NCBI GenBank assembly: GCA_007695045.1
Contig: REEP01000103.1
Location: 1-59,610 of the forward strand
Direction of reading: 5' to 3'
Source of the DNA: Rhodospirillales bacterium
GTDB lineage: Bacteria; Pseudomonadota; Alphaproteobacteria; Rhodospirillales; Defluviicoccaceae
DNA length: 59,610 nucleotides
The position numbers and the translations under genes are program-made. Numbering within the stretch: position 1 is the first letter of the stretch; each line of letters opens with the position of its first letter. Positions 33,543 to 42,399 of this stretch are shown here, in pieces. Under the pieces are notes generated by a model. That model searched no databases and was not told the origin of the DNA. It saw only the letters and a program-made list of their open reading frames with translations.

Positions 33543-34052
33543 TCAGCCCGGGTTGTTGGGGTCGGTGCGGTCGGCGGCGGTCTCGCGGACCGAGGCCAGT
33601 TCTTCGCGCAGGGCGTCGTGACGGTCCTTGAGGTCGGCGAGTTCGGCCTCCGCGGCTTCGGCGCGCTCGCGCCAGTGCTCGGCCTCCGCCTGCCAGTCCA
33701 CGGCGGTGCCCGTCTCTGCGTCCTCAACGTCGATGTCGGCATCCGCGAAAAGCGCCGTGTCGTCGTCCGCGGTCAGCGCATCGTCCGCGTCGGTGTCGTT
33801 GGCCGGCACCAAACCGGACACTTGACCGGACACCGGATCGGCCACCGGATCGGGTGCGGGCCTGACGACGCCGCCCTTGAGGCGGGCGTGCAGGTTGGCG
33901 ACGTAGGCCGCATCCGCCGCATCCAGTTCGCCTTTGGCCTGGGCGTCGCGCAGTTCCTCCAGGTCGGCGCGGGTGTCGGCGCCGAGGGTGCGGAGCTTCA
34001 GCAGCTCATCGATCAGTCCATCGACGCCGCCGGGTTGTTTCCGTTTTGCCAT
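33543..34052 (-). CDS. hypothetical acidic coiled-coil protein
   Basis: A 169-aa product I do not recognise. A basic start (MAKRKQPGG) leads to a helical part (DGLIDELLKLRTLGADTRAD, LEELRDAQAKGELDAADAAY). A very Asp-rich linker follows (NDTDADDALTADDDTALF). The last 50 residues form a clear heptad coiled coil (WQAEAEHWRERAEAAEAELA). No signal or membrane segment. The ATG at 34052 is the first codon of good family-like sequence; the frame opens at 34169. Confidence 0.6.
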   Translation of the reverse strand: MAKRKQPGGVDGLIDELLKLRTLGADTRADLEELRDAQAKGELDAADAAYVANLHARLKGGVVRPAPDPVADPVSGQVSGLVPANDTDADDALTADDDTALFADADIDVEDAETGTAVDWQAEAEHWRERAEAAEAELADLKDRHDALREELASVRETAADRTDPNNPG

Positions 34053-34233
34053 GGCCGTTTCCCCGTGGTCACCGCGCGTTTCGTCGGCGCCTCGAAAAAG
34101 AGGCGGATCCGCCAGCATCGGGAAGGTAGACGGCTTGGACCGCGCCGGGCAATGCGTTTTTGAAAGCACTGTCGTCGGTCGCCGGACCCGGGGGCGTGAC
34201 GCCGGCGCGACTCAAGCTCAGTTCAGGCGCAGT

Positions 34234-34677
34234 TCAGGCGGCGCGGGCGTCGCTTTCCTGCAGGGAGCAGCCGGCGATGCGCCAATCCCCCGAGGCCTGC
34301 CGCTGCAGCAGGAAGTGCGCCATGACGGCGATGTCGTTCGGACCGACGATGAACACCGTCTGGAGTGCGCCGTCGTTGGTGAGCCGGATCTCGGCGAACT
34401 CCACCGAGCCGGGGCGGTAGACGGGTGGATATCTGTCACGAACCATTCGGACGAACGCTTCCGCGGTATGGAACCGATGACGGATGTGCGGTGTTACGTA
34501 GGCGAAGGCACGCTCCGCATCGTCCTCCCGGAAAGCCATCAGTTGGGCGCGGACGACGTATTCGATGGTGAAGCGATCGTCCCGGTCCAACTCAGTCGGC
34601 TGCAACGTGGTTGCATCCGCAACTCTTGGGCCGAACAAGGAGACGATCAGCGTGATCAGTGGCACTAGACCTTTCAT
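34234..34677 (-). CDS. DUF4864 exported protein
   Basis: A 147-aa protein with a signal peptide (KGLVPLITLIVSLFGPRVAD). The mature part is a small SnoaL/NTF2-like alpha+beta domain of the DUF4864 type: QLMAFREDDAERAFAYVTP, FVRMVRDRYPPVYRPGSVEF, AVMAHFLLQRQASGDWRIAG. Function unknown; periplasmic location is expected. GGGAG precedes the ATG at 34677. It is divergent from tspO, 121 bp away. Confidence 0.85.
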   Translation of the reverse strand: MKGLVPLITLIVSLFGPRVADATTLQPTELDRDDRFTIEYVVRAQLMAFREDDAERAFAYVTPHIRHRFHTAEAFVRMVRDRYPPVYRPGSVEFAEIRLTNDGALQTVFIVGPNDIAVMAHFLLQRQASGDWRIAGCSLQESDARAA

Positions 34678-34798
34678 GACTCCCTTTATCCTCTTCCGCC
34701 CCTACTCTACGGTAAAAGGGCTGCGGCAGATCAGGGCGGAATCCGGGCATCTGCCCTGACCGGAACGCATGAAAGGGCCTCGAGCGGGGTAAAATGCC

Positions 34799-35299
34799 AT
34801 GGCTGAGCCCGAAAAGCGGCGATCGTGGCTGGTGCTGGCGGGGTTCCTCGCCGCCAGCCTGAGCGTGTCCCTGATCGGCGGGGCAGTGACCGCGACGTCG
34901 GTGGAGACGTGGTATCCGCGCCTGATCACGCCTGCGTTCACCCCACCAGACTGGGTGTTCGGGCCGGTCTGGACCGTGCTCTACATCATGATGGCGGTGG
35001 CCGCTTGGCGGGTGTGGCGGCGGACCGGCTTTGCCGGCGGAGCCGTGCCGCTCGGCCTCTATGGCGTGCAGCTCGGGCTCAACCTGGCGTGGTCGGTGCT
35101 GTTTTTCGGGCTCAACTGGATCGGCGTGGCGCTGGCGGAAATCGCCGTGCTCTGGCTCGCCATCGCCGTGACCACGCTGCTGTTCTGGCACGTGGACAGG
35201 ATCGCCGGGTGGCTGATGCTGCCGTATCTGCTGTGGGTGGGTTACGCCACCGTCCTCAACGCCGCCATCTGGCAGTTGCAGGGGCGGCCGATCCCTTGA
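34799..35299 (+). CDS. tspO: TspO/MBR family membrane protein
   Basis: A 166-aa outer- or inner-membrane tryptophan-rich sensory protein with five membrane helices. Family signatures: WYPRLITPAFTPPDWVFGPV, WTVLYIMMAVAAWRVW, LGLNLAWSVLFFGLNWIGVA and LLPYLLWVGYATVLNAAIW. TspO binds porphyrins and, in photosynthetic alphaproteobacteria, tunes pigment genes to oxygen. No pigment genes are in the window. Confidence 0.95.
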   Translation: MAEPEKRRSWLVLAGFLAASLSVSLIGGAVTATSVETWYPRLITPAFTPPDWVFGPVWTVLYIMMAVAAWRVWRRTGFAGGAVPLGLYGVQLGLNLAWSVLFFGLNWIGVALAEIAVLWLAIAVTTLLFWHVDRIAGWLMLPYLLWVGYATVLNAAIWQLQGRPIP

Positions 35300-35329
35300 G
35301 GGACCGGCCGTCCCCGGCGAGTCCGGTGG

Positions 35330-35539
35330 TCAGGTGGCCTTGCGGCGGCCGTCGTGGGTGGGGCGCCACACCCGGGTGTGGTGATCGTCGCAGTAGGACG
35401 AGCCGGGGCGCACCCGCTCGCCGCAGATGACAAACTGCCCAAACCGGCGGCGGCTGACGATCCAGCGGCATCGGGCCGTACCGGCGTCGCTCAGGAGCAC
35501 CTGATCATCCACCTCGGTATGGGAAAAATCCTTCGGCAT
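35330..35539 (-). CDS. small GcrA C-terminus-like protein
   Basis: A 69-aa protein with four Cys/His pairs: TARCRWIVSRRRFGQFVICG, then GSSYCDDHHTRVWRP. The C-R-W...C-G...Y-C...H layout is that of the C-terminal part of the cell-cycle regulator GcrA, a possible zinc-binding knuckle. The N-terminal DNA-binding part of GcrA is missing. The ATG at 35539 is chosen; the frame opens at 35617. It may be a conserved short paralogue. Confidence 0.6.
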   Translation of the reverse strand: MPKDFSHTEVDDQVLLSDAGTARCRWIVSRRRFGQFVICGERVRPGSSYCDDHHTRVWRPTHDGRRKAT

Positions 35540-35879
35540 GTCACTTCTGTCCGTTCTTGACCTTCGGGTTCTCCCCCTTGAGGTCATAGAGATAGTGCGG
35601 TCGGGCCCGGCATCCAAACCGGCGTGCCAGGGCCGACCGATCGGCAGTGACCGAAGCCTGTGGCGGCCGCCATCTTGAGTTTTTCGCCTTGATACCCGGC
35701 TTCCAGGTCTCTAGGTTGGAAAGCAATTTGGCCGTGCAAGTGCCAACTCCGCAGATAATAGCGTAGATGTAAGGACCTAGCCTGCAGCCGCTGCGACTTC
35801 TGTCGCCTTTATTGATGGGCTGCGGAGTGGAATGGCGGGGCATTTAAGCTTTCCAATGATTGATTAGGACGATTGTGCC
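35540..35879. other. intergenic region, no confident gene
   Basis: This 340-bp stretch is lower in GC than its flanks. A 100-codon frame reads leftward (35843-35541), but its codon third positions lack the strong GC bias of real genes here and it resembles nothing. The upstream region of the MscS gene must lie here; no clear promoter was seen. Confidence 0.4.
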
Positions 35880-38378
35880 ATGATCGCATTTGGACAGGGG
35901 TCCAGCGCAGCTCGCGCCATACTTCTGCTGGCCAGCCTGATCGCGTTCCTCCTTGCCCTGCCATCCTTGGCGGCTGCGCGGGATCAAGCGGACTGGTCCG
36001 GGGTGTGGGACAGCCGCTGGCGCGACGGCGGCGCGGTGATGATTCTGCAACAGACCGACGATCGGGTGTTCGGCACCTACCCGGCGCTTGAAGGAATCAT
36101 CGAAGGTCGTATCGAAGGCCGCGTGCTGTCCGGCACGTGGCGCGATGATTTCGGTATCGGGACGTTCACGTTCGCGATCTCGCCCGACGGTGACAGCTTC
36201 ACCGGGCGGTTCGGCACCGGCGAGTGGTGGACGGCCGCACGTGTCGGCGAGTTCCAGGCGACACGGTTCATCGCCACGCCCGATGCGTCCACGCCCGAGG
36301 CGACCATGCGGGGGTTTCTCATGGCCGGCAACGACAGCCGGGAGGGGCGGACCGATCGGATCGCGCCGGCTATGGATCTATTGGATTTCAGCGAGGACGA
36401 GGAACCGGTCTCCAGCGGCGACCGCCTGCGGCTCGCGACCAAGCTGTTTCGCATCCTGGATCAACTGACCATAAGGGTTCGGCACCTGCCGGCTCCCGAG
36501 GAAGGTGCGGACACGGTCGATACCGTGCTTCGCCAGGCCGGAACCAACGTATCCGTGGCGTTGACCTTTCGCCGGGCCGAGACCGAGGATGGGGCGCCGG
36601 CTTGGCTGATCGTGGTGCCGCCGGCCGAGCAGATGGAGCGGGACCTCAGGCGGCTTCTGGTTCGGCGTGACGGCGAGCTTCGCCATTCCCGCGAGCACCA
36701 TGACCTGCAATCCCCACGCGACACCATGCGCACGTTCATCGAGCAGCGCCATGTCCTGGAGGACGGGCGCAACCAGCTTTTTCTCAGGACCATGGACCTG
36801 TCGCGGGTCGCCGCAGCCACGCGCGCGGAATATGGGGAGTTGCAGGGCCGGTTTCTGAAGCGGGTGATCGATCGCATCGGTTTCGTGCTCTGGCAGGAGA
36901 TCCCCGACAATCCGGATCAGCGCGCGCCGTACGTTCACTTCCGGCACCCCGATGGCGACATCGAGATCGTGCCGATCGAGCAGGAGGACGGCCGCCGCAT
37001 CTGGCAGTTCAGCGCCGATACCGTGGACGCCGCCAGGCGCCTCTACGTGGCGCTTGAGGACATGCCGGTGGCGGAAGGCCTGGTCCAGGAGCCTCCAGCC
37101 ACGGCATTCTTCGAGGTTCGCGACCGCATGCGCGCGTTGGATCGACGCCTGATGAACGACGTTTTCGGCGCCGAGATGTGGCAGATCATCGGCCTTGGCA
37201 TTTGGCTGATCATCAGCCTGCCGTTGAGTTGGGTCCTGGCCTGGCTGGTGGCAAAGGTGTTCCGGCTGGATCGGGCGACCGGCGATTTGATGAGTGCCAA
37301 GGCCCGTTTCCTGTGGCCGCTGCGTCTCATCTTCGTGGCCGTGCTCGGGCTCGTTGCCCTGCGTCTGCTGGGGTTTCCCCAGGCCATCGAATTGGCGCTG
37401 CGCACGGCGCTCTGGCTGGTGTTGACCATCGCCGGGGGCTGGCTCGCCTTTCATCTGGTCAACAAGGTCAGCAGCTGGTTCGCGCCGTCGGCGGACAAGG
37501 GCCGGTTCCAGGACGCGATGCTGCATTCCCTGGCGACCTCGATCACCAAGATCCTGGTGATCATCGGCGCGGCGCTGTTGCTGGCGGAGGCGTTGTCGCT
37601 GCCGTATCAAGGCGTGCTCGCCGGCCTCGGCATCGGCGGCCTGGCGGTGGCGCTGGCGGCACAGTCCACCCTGGCCAATTTCATCGCCGGGCTGACGCTG
37701 CTGGCCGACAAGCCGGTGAAGGTAGGCGATTTCTGCAAGTTCGGCGACCAGATCGGCACGATCGAATCCATCGGTCTGCGGTCGGTCAAGGTGCGGTCCC
37801 TGGGGCGGACGCTGATCAGCATCCCCAATGCGGAGTTCGTCAACCTGTTCCTGGAGAACTTCACCAAGCGCGATCAGATATGGCTGCACAAGATCCTGAA
37901 CCTGCGCTACGAGACGACGCCGGATCAGTTGCGCTGGGTCCTGGCCGAGATCCGCAAGCTGCTCTTGCAGCATCCCCAGGTGACGGCGCTGCCGGCGCGG
38001 GCGCGCTTCGTCAGCTTCGGCGAACATTCCCTGGATATCGAGATCTTCGCCTACGTGCGAACCACGGATTTCGATACCTTCCTCGCGGTCCAGGAGGATC
38101 TGTACCTCCGCATCATCGACATCGTTGATCAGTCCGGCACCGGCTTCGCCTTCCCGTCCACGGTCAACTACCTGGCCCGGGACAGCGGCATCGATGCCGA
38201 CCGCAAGAGCCGGGCGGAAGCCATCGTCAAGCAGTGGCGGGAGGAGGACGAGCTGCCGTTCCCCGAGTTCGATCAAAAGACCCGCTTCGGCCTGATGGAC
38301 CAGATCGAATATCCGCCCGAGGGATCGCCGGGCGGTCGCCGCGCCCTGGAGAAGCGGGACCGGGAGCGCGAGGCCTGA
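35880..38378 (+). CDS. MscS-type mechanosensitive channel with large N-terminal domain
   Basis: An 832-aa envelope protein. A signal peptide (residues about 12-32) precedes a large periplasmic part that begins with a beta-rich WSGVWDSRWRDGGAVMI domain. Membrane helices follow from about residue 430 (MWQIIGLGIWLIISLPLSWV, LIFVAVLGLVALRLLGF). The MscS pore region is clear: GVLAGLGIGGLAVALAAQST, FIAGLTLLADKPVKVGDF, GTIESIGLRSVKVRSLGRT and SIPNAEFVNLFLENFTKRD. The cytoplasmic cage ends with a charged tail. Such channels release solutes during osmotic downshock. The size resembles extended MscS paralogues rather than MscS itself. Confidence 0.92.
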   Translation: MIAFGQGSSAARAILLLASLIAFLLALPSLAAARDQADWSGVWDSRWRDGGAVMILQQTDDRVFGTYPALEGIIEGRIEGRVLSGTWRDDFGIGTFTFAISPDGDSFTGRFGTGEWWTAARVGEFQATRFIATPDASTPEATMRGFLMAGNDSREGRTDRIAPAMDLLDFSEDEEPVSSGDRLRLATKLFRILDQLTIRVRHLPAPEEGADTVDTVLRQAGTNVSVALTFRRAETEDGAPAWLIVVPPAEQMERDLRRLLVRRDGELRHSREHHDLQSPRDTMRTFIEQRHVLEDGRNQLFLRTMDLSRVAAATRAEYGELQGRFLKRVIDRIGFVLWQEIPDNPDQRAPYVHFRHPDGDIEIVPIEQEDGRRIWQFSADTVDAARRLYVALEDMPVAEGLVQEPPATAFFEVRDRMRALDRRLMNDVFGAEMWQIIGLGIWLIISLPLSWVLAWLVAKVFRLDRATGDLMSAKARFLWPLRLIFVAVLGLVALRLLGFPQAIELALRTALWLVLTIAGGWLAFHLVNKVSSWFAPSADKGRFQDAMLHSLATSITKILVIIGAALLLAEALSLPYQGVLAGLGIGGLAVALAAQSTLANFIAGLTLLADKPVKVGDFCKFGDQIGTIESIGLRSVKVRSLGRTLISIPNAEFVNLFLENFTKRDQIWLHKILNLRYETTPDQLRWVLAEIRKLLLQHPQVTALPARARFVSFGEHSLDIEIFAYVRTTDFDTFLAVQEDLYLRIIDIVDQSGTGFAFPSTVNYLARDSGIDADRKSRAEAIVKQWREEDELPFPEFDQKTRFGLMDQIEYPPEGSPGGRRALEKRDREREA

Positions 38379-38475
38379 AGGCTGCGGCCTTCGCCCGCGA
38401 CCTTGGTCATTGCCCGGCCGCGATTTTGCCCGCACAGTAGTGTTGCTGCCGGACGGGACGAGGGGATCGCATCGA

Positions 38476-39105
38476 ATGAGGTTCCATGATTGCAGTACCG
38501 CACCCAGCCCCCGCCGGGTGCGCATCTTCATGGCCGAGAAGGGCATCAGCCTGCCGACGGTGCAGGTGGATCTGAAGTCCGGCGAGCATCTCGAGCCAGC
38601 GTTTCGGCGGCTCAACCCGTGGTGCACGGTGCCGGTGCTGGAACTGGACGACGGCACCTGCATCAGCGAGGCAATGGCGGTGTGCCGCTTCCTCGAGGAG
38701 ATCCACCCCGACCCGCCGCTGATGGGGCGTGACGCCCGGGAGAAGGGGCTGGTGGCGATGTGGGAGCACCGGTGCGAGATCGATGGCTTCCTCGCCGCCG
38801 CTGAGGCTTTGCGCAATGCGACGCCGCGGATGAAGGGGCGGGCGCTGCCAGGTCCCGAACCGTACGAGCAGATCCCGGCCCTGGCGGAGCGCGGCCGGAA
38901 GCGCGTCCAGGGCTTTTTCAAGGCCTTGGACCAGCGCTTGGCCGACAGCGCATTCCTGGCCGGCGACACCTACACCGTCGCCGACATCACGGCGCAGGTG
39001 GCGGTGGATTTCGCCGGCTGGATCAAGCTGACCATTCCCGAGGCGTTGGTCCATGCCAGACGCTGGCACGACAGCGTCAGCGCCCGCCCCAGTGCCGGGG
39101 CATGA
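38476..39105 (+). CDS. glutathione S-transferase family protein
   Basis: A 209-aa two-domain GST. The thioredoxin-like N-terminal domain has the possible catalytic Ser in CSTAPSPRRVRIFMAEKGI, the NPWCTVPVLELDDG cis-Pro loop and ISEAMAVCRFLEE for glutathione contact. The helical C-terminal domain ends with FLAGDTYTVADITAQVAVDF. Substrate cannot be told from sequence. The ATG at 38476 fits; the frame opens at 38410. Confidence 0.93.
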   Translation: MRFHDCSTAPSPRRVRIFMAEKGISLPTVQVDLKSGEHLEPAFRRLNPWCTVPVLELDDGTCISEAMAVCRFLEEIHPDPPLMGRDAREKGLVAMWEHRCEIDGFLAAAEALRNATPRMKGRALPGPEPYEQIPALAERGRKRVQGFFKALDQRLADSAFLAGDTYTVADITAQVAVDFAGWIKLTIPEALVHARRWHDSVSARPSAGA

Positions 39106-39126
39106 GGCGGTGGCGCGTTAAGGGAC

Positions 39127-39171
39127 GGGACATGAGGCGGCGGGACATGAGGTGGCGGGACATGAGGTTGC
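39127..39171. repeat. 15-bp tandem repeat (three units)
   Basis: GGGACATGAGGCGGC, GGGACATGAGGTGGC and GGGACATGAGGTTGC follow one another directly between the GST gene and the small membrane protein. Confidence 0.8.
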
Positions 39172-39187
39172 GGGGGAGGGCAGGGCG

Positions 39188-39406
39188 ATGATCGCGCCGC
39201 TGCAACGGACCCTCATCAAGGCCGCGGTCGCGACGGTGCTGTTCATCCCGGCCATGGCGGCGGCGGTGATCGGCTATCGCACGCAGCGGCGGATGGAGCA
39301 ACGCCTTCGCGGCGAGGCGGAGGCCGATGGCACACTCCCGGCTGAGCCGGCCACAAACTGCCAACCCCCGGAGCAAGAGATGGTGGATCGACGCCTGGAG
39401 GGCTGA
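39188..39406 (+). CDS. small single-pass membrane protein
   Basis: A 72-aa product: IAPLQRTLIKAAVATVLFIP and AMAAAVIGYRTQRRMEQRL make one membrane helix with a basic following side (inside), then an acidic tail. No family recognised. Start at the ATG at 39188, after a GGGGGAGGGCAGGGCG stretch. Confidence 0.5.
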   Translation: MIAPLQRTLIKAAVATVLFIPAMAAAVIGYRTQRRMEQRLRGEAEADGTLPAEPATNCQPPEQEMVDRRLEG

Positions 39407-39431
39407 ACGCCGCTGCCGCGAGTCTCCGCTG

Positions 39432-39926
39432 TTATGGTCCCGGCAGCGCGCGGTTGCGGGTGGCGCCATAAAGGCGGTCGTGGGCCATGCGAATCACCCG
39501 GACGGTTTCGGTCCACATCCCCAGTGTATCGATCGCCGCCAAAGGGAACCAGCGGGCTTCGGCGGCGTCGCTGCCGGCCACGGGTTCGCCCCGTTGCCAT
39601 GCGAGCGCGACTTCCACCAGGGTGTACTGATGGATGACGCGGCCGGTCGCATCCCGGTCGATCAGGTCCACCACGTCGACCACGCCAAGCGGCCGGGCCA
39701 GTACCCCGGTCTCCTCCAGCACCTCTCGGCATACGGCGTCCACCACCGTCTCGCCCAGATGTTGCAGGCCGCCCGGCAGGCTCCATTCACCCTGGCGCGG
39801 CGGGTTGGCGCGGCGGATCAGCAGCACGTCGGCGTTGCGGTCACCGCCGTCCGGGGCGGCGCGGAAGACGATGCCGCCGACACCGACGAGCGGATGGGGT
39901 GGAAAGGTGCGGGGGGCGTCCGTCAT
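39432..39926 (-). CDS. Nudix hydrolase
   Basis: A 164-aa protein with a complete Nudix box (GX5EX7REUXEEXGU) beginning at GGLQHLGET. Before it, VGVGGIVFRAAPDG and VLLIRRANPPRQGEWSLPGG match ADP-ribose/NADH-type Nudix enzymes. The C-terminal GSDAAEARWFPLAAIDTLGM fits too. Substrate unknown. It is convergent with the small membrane protein. Confidence 0.9.
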   Translation of the reverse strand: MTDAPRTFPPHPLVGVGGIVFRAAPDGGDRNADVLLIRRANPPRQGEWSLPGGLQHLGETVVDAVCREVLEETGVLARPLGVVDVVDLIDRDATGRVIHQYTLVEVALAWQRGEPVAGSDAAEARWFPLAAIDTLGMWTETVRVIRMAHDRLYGATRNRALPGP

Positions 39927-40193
39927 CTCGGGCTGGTCTCACCTGCGTCCGGACCGGTTGATTGTCGCAACCATCGGCGATCGCGCGGGCGGATGCCAGC
40001 CTTCGCTCACCCTGACGCCGGTGCGTGCATGACGGGTCTCATCGCCCAACCCCATCCTGCCTGGCGCAGTCGGTGTCGCACGGTATGATTGCAGGGTTAT
40101 GGTGAAGCTGGTAGAAGCCGACCCAGCGCTGGTGGGCGCCGACGTCCGACCCTCTCCCTCCGTCTTGCGATTTCCTGAACGAAAGGCATCCCG

Positions 40194-40775
40194 TTGCTGC
40201 AACGCCTCTACGACTGGACCATCAGCCTTGCCGCCCACCGCCATGCGCTGCTGGCCCTGGCCGCCATCGCCTTCATCGAAAGCTCGGTTTTTCCGATCCC
40301 GCCGGACGTGCTGCTGATTCCGATGATCATCGCGGCGCGCGACCGCGCCTGGCTGATCGCCGGGGTCTGCACCGTGGCCTCGGTGCTGGGCGGGCTCGCC
40401 GGCTATGGCATCGGGTTCTTCCTGTTCGAGGAAGTGGGCCGCCCGGTACTGGAGTTCTACGGCTACTTCGACAAGTTCGCGGCGTTTCAGCTGCGCTACG
40501 TGGACTACGGCGCCTGGATCGTGTTCATCGCCGGGCTGACGCCGTTTCCCTACAAGGTCATCACCATCGCGAGCGGGGTCTTCGCCCTGGATCCGACAAC
40601 CTTCATGGTGGCGTCCATTCTCGCCCGCGGTGCCCGTTTCTTTTTGGTGGCGGCGCTGCTGTGGTACTTCGGGCCGCCGATCCGCCGGTTCATCGAAAAC
40701 AATCTCGGACTGGTGACCATCGTTTTCTGCGTGCTGCTGGTCGGTGGCTTCGTGGTCGCCCGCTACCTGATTTGA
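40194..40775 (+). CDS. YqaA/DedA family membrane protein
   Basis: A 193-aa inner-membrane protein starting at a TTG (40194) after GAAAGG. Signatures: AAIAFIESSVFPIPPDVLLI, GGLAGYGIGFFLFEEVGRPV, then VFIAGLTPFPYKVITIASGV and RGARFFLVAALLWYFGPPI. DedA-type proteins move lipid carriers or phospholipids across the membrane. dsbB and coq7 follow in the same direction. Confidence 0.93.
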   Translation: MLQRLYDWTISLAAHRHALLALAAIAFIESSVFPIPPDVLLIPMIIAARDRAWLIAGVCTVASVLGGLAGYGIGFFLFEEVGRPVLEFYGYFDKFAAFQLRYVDYGAWIVFIAGLTPFPYKVITIASGVFALDPTTFMVASILARGARFFLVAALLWYFGPPIRRFIENNLGLVTIVFCVLLVGGFVVARYLI

Positions 40776-40849
40776 GCCGGGCCACGGTTGGCGAGCCGGC
40801 GGGCGGCGTATGGTGGCGCGCGGCGCCTTGCCCGGCTACATGACCGGTC

Positions 40850-41371
40850 ATGGATCGCCTGAAAACCGTGAGAATCGACATCGACCGCTGGGCCGCCCCC
40901 CTGGTTGCGGTTGCGTCACTGGCGTCGCTGGCGGCCGCGTTCATCGGGGAGCACTGGCTGGGGATCGAGCCCTGTGTGCTCTGCCTCTATCAGCGGGTGC
41001 CCTATGCCGCGACCGCGGTCATCGCTGTCCTTGCAGCGGCCTTGCCGCTCGGGCGGCCCGTTCGCGCGCTGTGTCTCGGCGTCTGTGCCGCGATCTTTCT
41101 GGCCGGGGCCGGCCTTGCCTTCTATCACGTCGGGGTCGAGGCGCACTGGTGGACCACGGCCATTCCCGGTTGCGCGGGCGAGCTGCCCGATGACCTGACG
41201 GTGGCCGAGTTGCAGGCGCTGCTGCAGGACCCACCGCGTCGGCCCTGCGACGAGGTGACGTGGCGGCTGTTCGGCCTCACATTGGCGGCGTACAACACGA
41301 TGCTGTCGCTGGTACTGGCCGTGGCCACCGCGGCCGCGGCAGCGCATCTGGCCAAAGGAGCGAACAGGTGA
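40850..41371 (+). CDS. dsbB: disulfide bond formation protein DsbB
   Basis: A 173-aa inner-membrane protein with four helices that reoxidises DsbA and passes electrons to quinone. The two redox pairs are visible: Cys42/Cys45 in EPCVLCLYQR and Cys108/Cys133 in PGCAGELP and RRPCDEV. The stop overlaps a GTG (GTGA) of the coq7 frame. Placement next to coq7 is usual in alphaproteobacteria and fits the shared link to ubiquinone. Confidence 0.95.
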   Translation: MDRLKTVRIDIDRWAAPLVAVASLASLAAAFIGEHWLGIEPCVLCLYQRVPYAATAVIAVLAAALPLGRPVRALCLGVCAAIFLAGAGLAFYHVGVEAHWWTTAIPGCAGELPDDLTVAELQALLQDPPRRPCDEVTWRLFGLTLAAYNTMLSLVLAVATAAAAAHLAKGANR

Positions 41372-41373
41372 GC

Positions 41374-41925
41374 ATGACCACACCGACCACCGGGCGCCTG
41401 CCCGGCGATCCCACCCGGCGGGAGCTGGTGGACCGGATGATCCGCGTCGACCACGCCGGCGAGTACGGCGCCATCCGCATCTACCAAGGGCAGTTGGCCG
41501 TGCTGGGCCGGACGGCCGCCGGGCCGGTGATCCGGGAGATGGCGGACAAGGAGCGCGAGCACCTGGAGACCTTCAGCCGCCTGGTCGTGGAACGGCGGGT
41601 GCGGCCGTCGGCGCTGCAGCCGATCTGGCATGTCGCCGGATTCGCGCTCGGCGCCGCCACGGCGATGCTGGGCGCCAAGGCGGCGATGGCCTGCACGGAA
41701 GCGGTGGAAGAGGTGATCGACGAGCACTATGACAGCCAGGTGCGGCTGCTCGGCGACGACGAGGCGGACTTGCGCGCCATCTGCGAACGCTACCGCGAGG
41801 AAGAGGTGGAGCATGGCGCCACTGCGGTCGAGCATGGAGCCCGAGAGGCGATCGCCTACCGACCCCTGACGACCGTGGTCAAGGCGGGATCGCGCGCCGC
41901 GATCTGGCTGGCGGAGCGGTTCTGA
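41374..41925 (+). CDS. coq7: demethoxyubiquinone hydroxylase
   Basis: A 183-aa di-iron enzyme that hydroxylates demethoxyubiquinone late in ubiquinone synthesis. Iron ligands are in DHAGEYGAIRIYQGQLAVL, ADKEREHLETFSRLV, ACTEAVEEVIDEHYD and REEEVEHGATAVEH. The end ELTTVVKAGSRAAIWLAERF-like (PLTTVVKAGSRAAIWLAERF) is conserved. The ATG at 41374 is chosen; a GTG at 41368 overlapping dsbB is equally possible. It is convergent with the cupin gene. Confidence 0.96.
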   Translation: MTTPTTGRLPGDPTRRELVDRMIRVDHAGEYGAIRIYQGQLAVLGRTAAGPVIREMADKEREHLETFSRLVVERRVRPSALQPIWHVAGFALGAATAMLGAKAAMACTEAVEEVIDEHYDSQVRLLGDDEADLRAICERYREEEVEHGATAVEHGAREAIAYRPLTTVVKAGSRAAIWLAERF

Positions 41926-41928
41926 GGC

Positions 41929-42399
41929 TCAGCCGTCCGGACCTTCGCCACGCAGGAACGCGGCGATCGCCGGATCGGCGCACAGGGCGGCGAGGTCATC
42001 GGGGCCCGGCAGCTCGGGCCGGTCGCGTTCGGCGTCGACCATGCAGAGAAAGCCCAACGGGGCGTCCGCCGCGGCCCTGAACTGATGCCACGTCAGCGGC
42101 GGGACCGTGACCAGGTCATAGGGCGAAACCGCGCGGATCTCGGTGCCCACCAGGCAGCGGCCGGCGCCGCGCAGGATCATGACGGCGTGGACATGGCGGT
42201 GCCGCTCCAGGCTGGAAAAGCCGCCCGGCCCTACTTCGAAGTAGCGCAGTTCGCCCATGAGGTCGGGCGAGGCGAACAGGACTTGGCGGGTCACGTCGCG
42301 GAACGGGGCTTCGCCGTCATCCTTGTAGGCGAGCCGAGCCACGTCCTCCCAGCGGAAGTCCTTCCGGAAGGGCCGGAACCGTGGTGGCCCGTCACTCAT
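41929..42399 (-). CDS. cupin protein coupled to the RuBisCO-like protein
   Basis: A 156-aa single cupin. Motif 1 is ERHRHVHAVMILRGAGRCLV (His-x-His ligands) and motif 2 is VTVPPLTWHQFRA. The start reads PPRFRPFRKDFRWEDVARLA. Its ATG overlaps the TGA of the upstream RuBisCO-like gene by 4 bp, so both products are made together. In Rhodospirillum rubrum a RuBisCO-like protein works with a cupin that releases methanethiol from a methylthio-pentulose phosphate. This cupin may do something similar, but that is inference. Confidence 0.85.
   Translation of the reverse strand: MSDGPPRFRPFRKDFRWEDVARLAYKDDGEAPFRDVTRQVLFASPDLMGELRYFEVGPGGFSSLERHRHVHAVMILRGAGRCLVGTEIRAVSPYDLVTVPPLTWHQFRAAADAPLGFLCMVDAERDRPELPGPDDLAALCADPAIAAFLRGEGPDG

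Noticed and set aside
35541-35843. 100-codon leftward frame before the MscS gene
   Set aside because: Third-position GC is weak, no family resemblance, and it abuts the GcrA-like start. Left as an intergenic note.
36378-38969. 863-codon leftward open frame opposite the MscS and GST genes
   Set aside because: Antisense to two clear genes. Long open antisense frames are expected at this GC content; the translation has no family signature.
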